NCBI RefSeq assembly: GCF_025421775.1
Contig: NZ_JAOEFX010000004.1
Location: forward strand, 124,001 to 188,000
DNA length: 64,000 nucleotides
Source of the DNA: Paenarthrobacter aurescens
GTDB lineage: Bacteria; Actinomycetota; Actinomycetes; Actinomycetales; Micrococcaceae
Direction of reading: 5' to 3'
Shown in pieces: positions 59,305 to 64,000 of this stretch. The translations under genes were made by a program, and so were the position numbers. The notes beneath the pieces are model-generated. The model was not told where the DNA came from, searched no databases, and saw only the letters and a list, made by a program, of their open reading frames with translations. Position 1 is the first letter of the stretch. Every line of letters starts with the position of its first letter.

Positions 59305-60923
59305 GCGCGGTTCACCAGCTGGTCCCAGCTCCGTGGTCCTTCTCCGCGGGGACAGGCGAGTTGGAGCTCGACGCCGGCGCAACCTTGGGTGCGGATCCTG
59401 CGTTCGCCGGTATCCGCCGCTGGCTCGTCCGGGCTTTGGGGGCAGCCACCGGTTGGGACCTGGCTCCCGCGCCGGCCAACGACGCGGACATCCTCCTCCT
59501 GCTTGACCCAGCGCTCGACGCCGAGGCGTACCGCTTGGAGGTGAGTGACGCCGTCGTGATTTCTGCTGGTGGTGCCGCAGGTGCGTTCTACGGTGCACAG
59601 ACGCTTCTGCAGTTGATGGGACCGGCTGCGCTGCGGCAGGCTCCTGTGGGGGCTGTTGAGGGATGGTCGGTTCCGCGGGTTTCCGTGGAGGACAAGCCGC
59701 GTTTCGGCTACCGCGGGACCATGCTGGATGTTGCGCGGCACTTCATGCCCAAGGACAACGTGCTCCGGTTCATCGACGTGATGGCCATGCACAAACTCAA
59801 CGTCCTCCACCTGCATCTCACCGACGATCAGGGCTGGCGGATCCAGATCAACCGCTATCCCAAGCTGACCGAAACGGGTGCCTGGCGCCGTGAATCGTCG
59901 CTGGGTTCCTGGCGTGCAGGCGTTTTCGACGGCCGCCCACACGGCGGCTTTTACACACAAGACGACCTGCGGGAGATCGTGGCCTACGCCGCTGACCGGC
60001 ACATCACGGTCATCCCGGAGGTGGACGTTCCGGGCCACAGCCAGGCGGCCATCGCGGCGTATCCGGAGCTCGGCGCGGCCCCAGCCGACGATTCAGCGCC
60101 TGTGGAGGTGTGGACACGCTGGGGTATCAACGAGACCGTCCTGGAAGTGTCCGAAACCTCGCTCGAGTTCTACCGGCACGTGCTGGACGAAGTGGTGGAG
60201 ATCTTCCCCTCCCCGTGGATAAGCCTCGGCGGCGACGAAGTCCCTCTGACCCAATGGCAGGCCAGTGCCCAGGCGCATGCCAAGGCCGCCGAGCTGGGTT
60301 TGGACGACGTTTCCGGCTTGCACAGCTGGTTCGTCGGGCAGCTTGCGGTGCATCTGAAGGGCCACGGCCGCGCCACATCCGTGTGGGATGAAATCGGCGA
60401 CGGCGGCCTTCCGGACGGTGCGCTCGTGGCGTCCTGGCGCGGCTATGAAGGCGGCATCGACGCTCTCCGCAATGGCTACGACGTGGTGATGTGCCCCGAG
60501 CACAAGCTCTACCTCGACCACCGCCAAGCCGATGGTGACGACGAACCAGTGCCCGTTGGTTTCGTGACCACGCTGCAGGCTGTTTACGAGTTTGAGCCGC
60601 TGCCAGGTCTTGAGGGCACGGACTTCCCGGGCCGTCTGCTGGGAGCCCAAGCCAATATCTGGACTGAGCACTTGGACTCACCGCGCCGAGTGCAGTTCGC
60701 AGCGTTCCCGCGTCTTAGCGCGATCGCCGAAGTCTTCTGGTCCAAGCCGGAGGGCCGGGACTACGATGAGTTCCTGACCCGACTCACAAGTGCACATCTG
60801 GCGCGGCTCGAGGCCATGGGTGTGGAATACCGGCCGTTGTCCGGTCCAACGCCATGGCAGCAGCGCCCGGGCGTGGAGGGTTGGAAGCGCGATTACGACG
60901 CCGAGCAGCTTGTAAGGAACTGA
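59301..60923 (+). CDS. Beta-N-acetylhexosaminidase, GH20
   Basis: 540 aa from ATG 59301. An N-terminal GH20b-like domain precedes the catalytic barrel. Key features: FGYRGTMLDVARHFMPKDNV, HLHLTDDQGWRIQI, and the catalytic pair D312-E313 in SLGGDEVPLTQWQ. It releases terminal GlcNAc/GalNAc from chito-oligosaccharides or glycans. No signal peptide is seen, so it acts inside the cell on the sugar brought in by the upstream transporter. Operon position supports chitobiose or N-glycan-derived uptake. Confidence 0.94.
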   Translation: MSAVHQLVPAPWSFSAGTGELELDAGATLGADPAFAGIRRWLVRALGAATGWDLAPAPANDADILLLLDPALDAEAYRLEVSDAVVISAGGAAGAFYGAQTLLQLMGPAALRQAPVGAVEGWSVPRVSVEDKPRFGYRGTMLDVARHFMPKDNVLRFIDVMAMHKLNVLHLHLTDDQGWRIQINRYPKLTETGAWRRESSLGSWRAGVFDGRPHGGFYTQDDLREIVAYAADRHITVIPEVDVPGHSQAAIAAYPELGAAPADDSAPVEVWTRWGINETVLEVSETSLEFYRHVLDEVVEIFPSPWISLGGDEVPLTQWQASAQAHAKAAELGLDDVSGLHSWFVGQLAVHLKGHGRATSVWDEIGDGGLPDGALVASWRGYEGGIDALRNGYDVVMCPEHKLYLDHRQADGDDEPVPVGFVTTLQAVYEFEPLPGLEGTDFPGRLLGAQANIWTEHLDSPRRVQFAAFPRLSAIAEVFWSKPEGRDYDEFLTRLTSAHLARLEAMGVEYRPLSGPTPWQQRPGVEGWKRDYDAEQLVRN

Positions 60924-61739
60924 GTGACTATTGAAGGCAAGGATGCCCGGAACTCCTCGGCATCTCTCCGCAAAGCGTTGGCTCTGCTGTCCGTCGTGGC
61001 GGAGGAACCCGGCAACGGAGATGGGCTTGCGCTCGTGGAGCTCGCCCGGCTCTCCGGCTTGAACAAGAGCACGTTGCTGCGTCTCGCCGCGCCGTTGCTG
61101 GAGGAAAACCTGTTGGAGCGTGACCACGAGACGGGCAAGTTCCGCTTGGGCCACGGCTGTTTGCGCCTGGGCCAGTCTTATCTTGACCGCGTGGATCTGC
61201 GCAGTGTCGCCAACGGCGAGCTCCGCAGCCTCATGCGTGCCACGGAAAGCACCTGCCACTTGGTGGTGCTTTCCGGGCACGACGTGGTTTACCTGGACAA
61301 GGTGGAGGACGAGGCAACGGTGCGCATGGCGTCGCGGGTGGGCGCCACCATGCCGGCCTATTGCACTGCCGTTGGCAAGGCAATGCTCGCGTTCAGTCCC
61401 GAGGAGGTGGTGGGGCCCATCCTCGCCTCCGAACTGCAGCCACTCACTGAAAAGACCATCACGGATCCGGCTTTGCTGCGCGCTGACTTTGAAGCCATCC
61501 GGCGACGAGGCTATTCCATTGATGATCGGGAGAATGAGCCGGAAGTGCGCTGCGTCGCCGCGCCGATCTTTGGGCACGACGATCACGTGGTGGCAGCTTT
61601 GTCCGTGTCGTCCTTGTCGTCGCGGATGACCGCCAAGCGCGTCCGGGAAGTCGGGCCGATGGCGGCGGAGACGAGCCTCCGGATTTCCGCCAAGCTCGGT
61701 TCACGCCGGGCGTCTGCGAAGCTGGCGAAACTCGCATGA
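60924..61739 (+). CDS. IclR family transcriptional regulator
   Basis: 271 aa with GTG start at 60924 directly abutting the GH20 stop. The winged helix (ALALLSVVAEEPGNGDGLAL, LSGLNKSTLLRLAAPLLEEN) is followed by the effector domain (GATMPAYCTAVGKAML, CVAAPIFGHDDHVVAALSVS). Likely controls this amino-sugar operon; the TTTGCA/TGCAAA palindrome at 55920-55932 is a possible site. Its stop overlaps the rhodanese start. Confidence 0.92.
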   Translation: MTIEGKDARNSSASLRKALALLSVVAEEPGNGDGLALVELARLSGLNKSTLLRLAAPLLEENLLERDHETGKFRLGHGCLRLGQSYLDRVDLRSVANGELRSLMRATESTCHLVVLSGHDVVYLDKVEDEATVRMASRVGATMPAYCTAVGKAMLAFSPEEVVGPILASELQPLTEKTITDPALLRADFEAIRRRGYSIDDRENEPEVRCVAAPIFGHDDHVVAALSVSSLSSRMTAKRVREVGPMAAETSLRISAKLGSRRASAKLAKLA

Positions 61740-62140
61740 CCATGAGTGCGTCAGACTATTTCCGCGCCAAGCTGCAGTGCGAGATCGACGTTATGGAAGT
61801 CGCCGGGTCGCAGCCCGGCTCAGTGATTGTGGTGGACACCCGCCGGCGTTCCTCGTGGGACCACGGACATATTCCAGGTGCGGTACATATTCCAACCGCC
61901 AAGATTCCGTCCCGTGCCGCTGAGCTGGTGCCGGCTGGTTCGCAGGTTGTCGTGTACTCCTGGGGGCCAGGATGCAACGGCAGCACGTTCGCTGCACTCG
62001 CCTTCGCCGAACTCGGCTATTCCGTGAAGGAAATGATCGGCGGCATCGAGTATTGGATCCGGAACGGGCTCCCCGTGGAAACAGCCGCGGGTGCCGTCCA
62101 GAGTAAGCCGGATGCGCTGGTGACAGCACACACGGCCTGA
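61736..62140 (+). CDS. Rhodanese-like domain protein
   Basis: 134 aa starting by ATGA overlap with the IclR gene. One rhodanese domain: VIVVDTRRRSSWDHGHIPGA, VVVYSWGPGC, catalytic-type cysteine C80 followed by NGST. The usual active-site loop is CxGxx; here it is CNGSTF, so sulfur-transfer activity is plausible but unproven. Its place in an amino-sugar operon is unusual. Confidence 0.85.
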   Translation: MTMSASDYFRAKLQCEIDVMEVAGSQPGSVIVVDTRRRSSWDHGHIPGAVHIPTAKIPSRAAELVPAGSQVVVYSWGPGCNGSTFAALAFAELGYSVKEMIGGIEYWIRNGLPVETAAGAVQSKPDALVTAHTA

Positions 62141-62154
62141 GTTGAAGCGGGGGC

Positions 62155-62805
62155 ATGATGGCAGTTTTCGTACTGATACACGGTGGTGGTTCCACCGCGT
62201 GGGATTGGCATCTGGTCCGCCCACTGCTTGAAGCTTCCGGACATGGTGTGGTGGCCGTCGACTTGCCCATCGAAGATGTTGATGCCGGACTCGAGGACTA
62301 CACCCGCGCGGTGACGGAAGCGGTTGGCGATGCCCGGCACACCATCGTGGTGGGGCACTCGCTGGGTGGCTTCACGGCACCCTTGGCCTGCGAAGAGCTC
62401 CACTCCGACGGCTTGGTGTACCTCTCCGCAATGATTCCGATGCCTGGCGAGACCTTTGGCGACTGGTGGACCAACACGGGACATGACCGTGAGTCCATCC
62501 CCGAAGAGCCATATTTCAATCTCGTCCCTGCAGATTTGGCGCAGCAGGCAACCAACAGGGAGCGCGACCAACAAGGCGCCTGGATGTCGGGACCTTGGCC
62601 TGGCAACCATCCGGACGTGCCAACCCTGGGGATTCTGTGCCGTGACGACCTCTTCTTTCCACGGTCGTTCATGAGGCGCCAAATTCGCGACCGGCTGGGA
62701 ATCGAACCGGTAGAGATTCCTGGCGGCCACTACGCCACGTTGAGCAATCCGGACGCTGTAGCTGCCGCACTCAACGACTTCGCCCAGCAGATCGCTGGAA
62801 TATGA
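62155..62805 (+). CDS. Alpha/beta hydrolase
   Basis: 216 aa. The nucleophile motif is VVGHSLGG (S69), the early oxyanion part is LIHGGGSTAWDW, and the late GHYATLSNPDAVA supplies histidine; acid in LCRDDLFFP. This matches the small esterase/salicylate-hydrolase-like group (hydroxynitrile lyase/esterase clan). The gene may start at ATG 62158. Substrate unknown. Confidence 0.87.
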   Translation: MMAVFVLIHGGGSTAWDWHLVRPLLEASGHGVVAVDLPIEDVDAGLEDYTRAVTEAVGDARHTIVVGHSLGGFTAPLACEELHSDGLVYLSAMIPMPGETFGDWWTNTGHDRESIPEEPYFNLVPADLAQQATNRERDQQGAWMSGPWPGNHPDVPTLGILCRDDLFFPRSFMRRQIRDRLGIEPVEIPGGHYATLSNPDAVAAALNDFAQQIAGI

Positions 62806-62872
62806 TCGAGTGTGCGCCATCGCTCCAGATGCGATTGTCGTGCACATGTAGTGGGCGAAAAGGAGGACCTCC

Positions 62873-63232
62873 ATGACAGCCACCTCGATCAGCGGGTACA
62901 TCGACCAGTACGACGGCGATGTGCGGCAGCGGTTGTTGGCCGTGTACGACATGATCCGCTCGGCCGTGCCTGATGGAGCGGAAGAATCAATCAGTTGGCG
63001 GATGCCCACCTTCAAGCTCGGCACCGAGCCGCTGTTCTTCTTCACCGGAACAAAGCAACACATCGGGTTCTATCCGACGCCTGATGCGATTGAACATTTC
63101 TCGGCGGAATTGGCAGATTACGGAACCACCGGGCACGCCATCAAGCTGCCCCATAAAACCCCGCTCCCCACCGAACTCATCCGCGAAATCATTGCGTGGA
63201 GGGTGCAGCAGCTGCCTTCCGGCGGGGCTTGA
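62873..63232 (+). CDS. DUF1801 domain protein
   Basis: 119 aa, preceded by AGGAGG at a normal distance. YIDQYDGDVRQRLLAVYDMI, SISWRMPTFKLGTEPLFFFT and QHIGFYPTPDAIEHF are typical of the DUF1801 fold, with a tail KLPHKTPLPTELIREI. Third DUF1801 protein in the window; it is closer to the second copy than the first by motif pattern. Function unknown. Confidence 0.88.
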   Translation: MTATSISGYIDQYDGDVRQRLLAVYDMIRSAVPDGAEESISWRMPTFKLGTEPLFFFTGTKQHIGFYPTPDAIEHFSAELADYGTTGHAIKLPHKTPLPTELIREIIAWRVQQLPSGGA

Positions 63233-63271
63233 GTTACTCGCCGCTGCGTCACCTGCAGAAGGACCGCTTCC

Positions 63272-63733
63272 ATGACACCGAGCCCCCGCGACGTAGCTGA
63301 TGGTTTCGCCCGCGCATGGAACGTGGCTGATCCCGTAGCTCTGGCTGGGCTCTTTGTGGAAGATGCCGACTTCGTCAACGTGGTGGGCATGTGGTGGAAC
63401 AACCGTCGGCAGATCCAGTTCAACCACGACTACGGATTCCGGCACATGTTTCCGGACACGGAGATGGTGTTGGAAAAGGTCAAGGTCCGGGAGCTTGGGA
63501 GCGACGCCGCCGTTGTCCATGCGAGGTGGTTCATGACAGGCCAGATCACGCCGGCCGGCGAAAGATCCGGACCCAGGCGGGGAGTCATCAGTTTCACGGC
63601 TGTTCGCCAAAGTGATGGCCGCTGGCTTGCGGTCAGCGCGCAGAACACGGACGTCGTTCCCGGCATGCAGACCCATGTGGCCACCGGCGAGGGCATCATG
63701 CCCGAATCCTACGAGGCACCCCCCGCGCCGTAG
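63272..63733 (+). CDS. SnoaL-like (SgcJ/EcaC family) protein
   Basis: 153 aa. The cystatin-like fold is seen in RDVADGFARAWNVADPVALA, FVEDADFVNVVGMWWNNRRQ, IQFNHDYGFRHMFPDTEMVL and a final GRWLAVSAQNTDVVPGM. The SgcJ/EcaC family is named after polyketide pathway proteins, but most members are isolated like this one. Function unknown. Confidence 0.87.
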   Translation: MTPSPRDVADGFARAWNVADPVALAGLFVEDADFVNVVGMWWNNRRQIQFNHDYGFRHMFPDTEMVLEKVKVRELGSDAAVVHARWFMTGQITPAGERSGPRRGVISFTAVRQSDGRWLAVSAQNTDVVPGMQTHVATGEGIMPESYEAPPAP

Positions 63734-63755
63734 CGGCACCGCATAGGCTTGGACC

Positions 63756-64000
63756 ATGCTGACCCTGGTCCTTGGACTTCTCTTCGCGGGCCTCTTCCTT
63801 GCCTCCTTTCAGTCGGACCGGCGCCGGCTCCGAAATGGCGTGCTCCTGCTGGTAGCGGCGTGGTTCCTGCTGCAGGCCCTCCTGGACTTTCTGATTGACC
63901 TGAATCCGTGGTTCGAGTGGCTGAACCTGGTGGTTTTGGTGGTGCCCGTGGTGAGCATCTTTGTGTTTGCCGGCTTCCTGATCGCGAACAGCGTCATCAT
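63756..64000 (+). CDS. YdcF/SanA-like membrane protein, 5' end only
   Basis: Starts at ATG 63756 and runs off the window end with 81 full codons. The translation MLTLVLGLLFAGLFLASF leads to a pattern of three hydrophobic stretches with QSDRRRLRNG between the first two, resembling the membrane N-terminus of YdcF/ElyC-like (DUF218) proteins in actinobacteria. The catalytic DUF218 part, if present, lies outside. Confidence 0.6.
   Translation, partial: MLTLVLGLLFAGLFLASFQSDRRRLRNGVLLLVAAWFLLQALLDFLIDLNPWFEWLNLVVLVVPVVSIFVFAGFLIANSVI

Overview
The window is a contiguous piece of a high-GC actinobacterial chromosome. Ribosomal proteins, the ssb and dnaB arrangement, an actinobacterial class C sortase pilus, a CsoR/CopZ/CopA copper island and several typical Micrococcaceae families together suggest Arthrobacter or Paenarthrobacter. 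This is inferred from reading the proteins; no database search was run. No rRNA, tRNA, insertion sequence, prophage or true CRISPR array was seen.

Layout. 1-1600: tail of rpsF, then ssb, rpsR and rplI, closed by a strong terminator. 1668-10394: housekeeping and small accessory genes (two DUF1801 proteins, PhzF-like isomerase, two-gene ABC exporter, IclR regulator, methyltransferase, lipid-kinase-like protein, lipoprotein, DUF4287, SRPBCC). 10398-15103: four-gene minus-strand operon (GntP-type permease, CaiB/BaiF CoA-transferase, HMG-CoA-lyase-like enzyme, D-2-hydroxyacid dehydrogenase) whose promoter carries a perfect 22-bp palindrome. 15241-20640: acetyltransferase, two alpha/beta hydrolases, FMN reductase, MepB-like and zinc-ribbon proteins, and two membrane-anchored proteins with L7/L12 C-terminus-like segments. 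20641-21229: a non-coding region rich in DnaA boxes, followed by dnaB (TTG start, no intein) and a lipoprotein.

23518-31679 is the most interesting region: a divergent carbohydrate locus. The left arm encodes a TIM-barrel isomerase, an SDR dehydrogenase, a fused DhaK-DhaL kinase and an RpiB-type isomerase. The right arm encodes an MHS-type transporter, a transketolase split into two translationally coupled subunits, and a GntR/FCD regulator. The control region between the arms holds seven copies of the hexamer GTTGAC, counting both orientations. The set fits catabolism of a tetritol/tetrulose (threitol, erythritol, erythrulose) through erythrose 4-phosphate, or an apiose/apulose-type pathway.

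31693-42649: two-component system, exonuclease/phosphatase-family protein, acyl-CoA thioesterase, a compact three-gene operon built around a stand-alone PEP-utilising phosphohistidine domain, an orphan AztD-like zinc lipoprotein behind a Zur-like box, a 32-bp periodic repeat forming a bidirectional terminator, DoxX, GNAT/monooxygenase pair, MATE exporter and small membrane proteins. 42797-48169: sortase-assembled pilus operon (tip adhesin, major pilin, class C sortase). 48362-50764: CGNR protein, EamA transporter, WXG100 protein, DUF2277. 50791-53821: copper island with two CsoR operators. 53838-55748: secreted beta-propeller/FG-GAP protein. 56041-62140: chitobiose/GlcNAc-type operon (binding lipoprotein, two permeases, GH20 hexosaminidase, IclR regulator, rhodanese) with overlapping or abutting gene ends and no ATPase of its own. 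62155-64000: hydrolase, third DUF1801 protein, SnoaL-like protein and the truncated start of a YdcF-like membrane protein.
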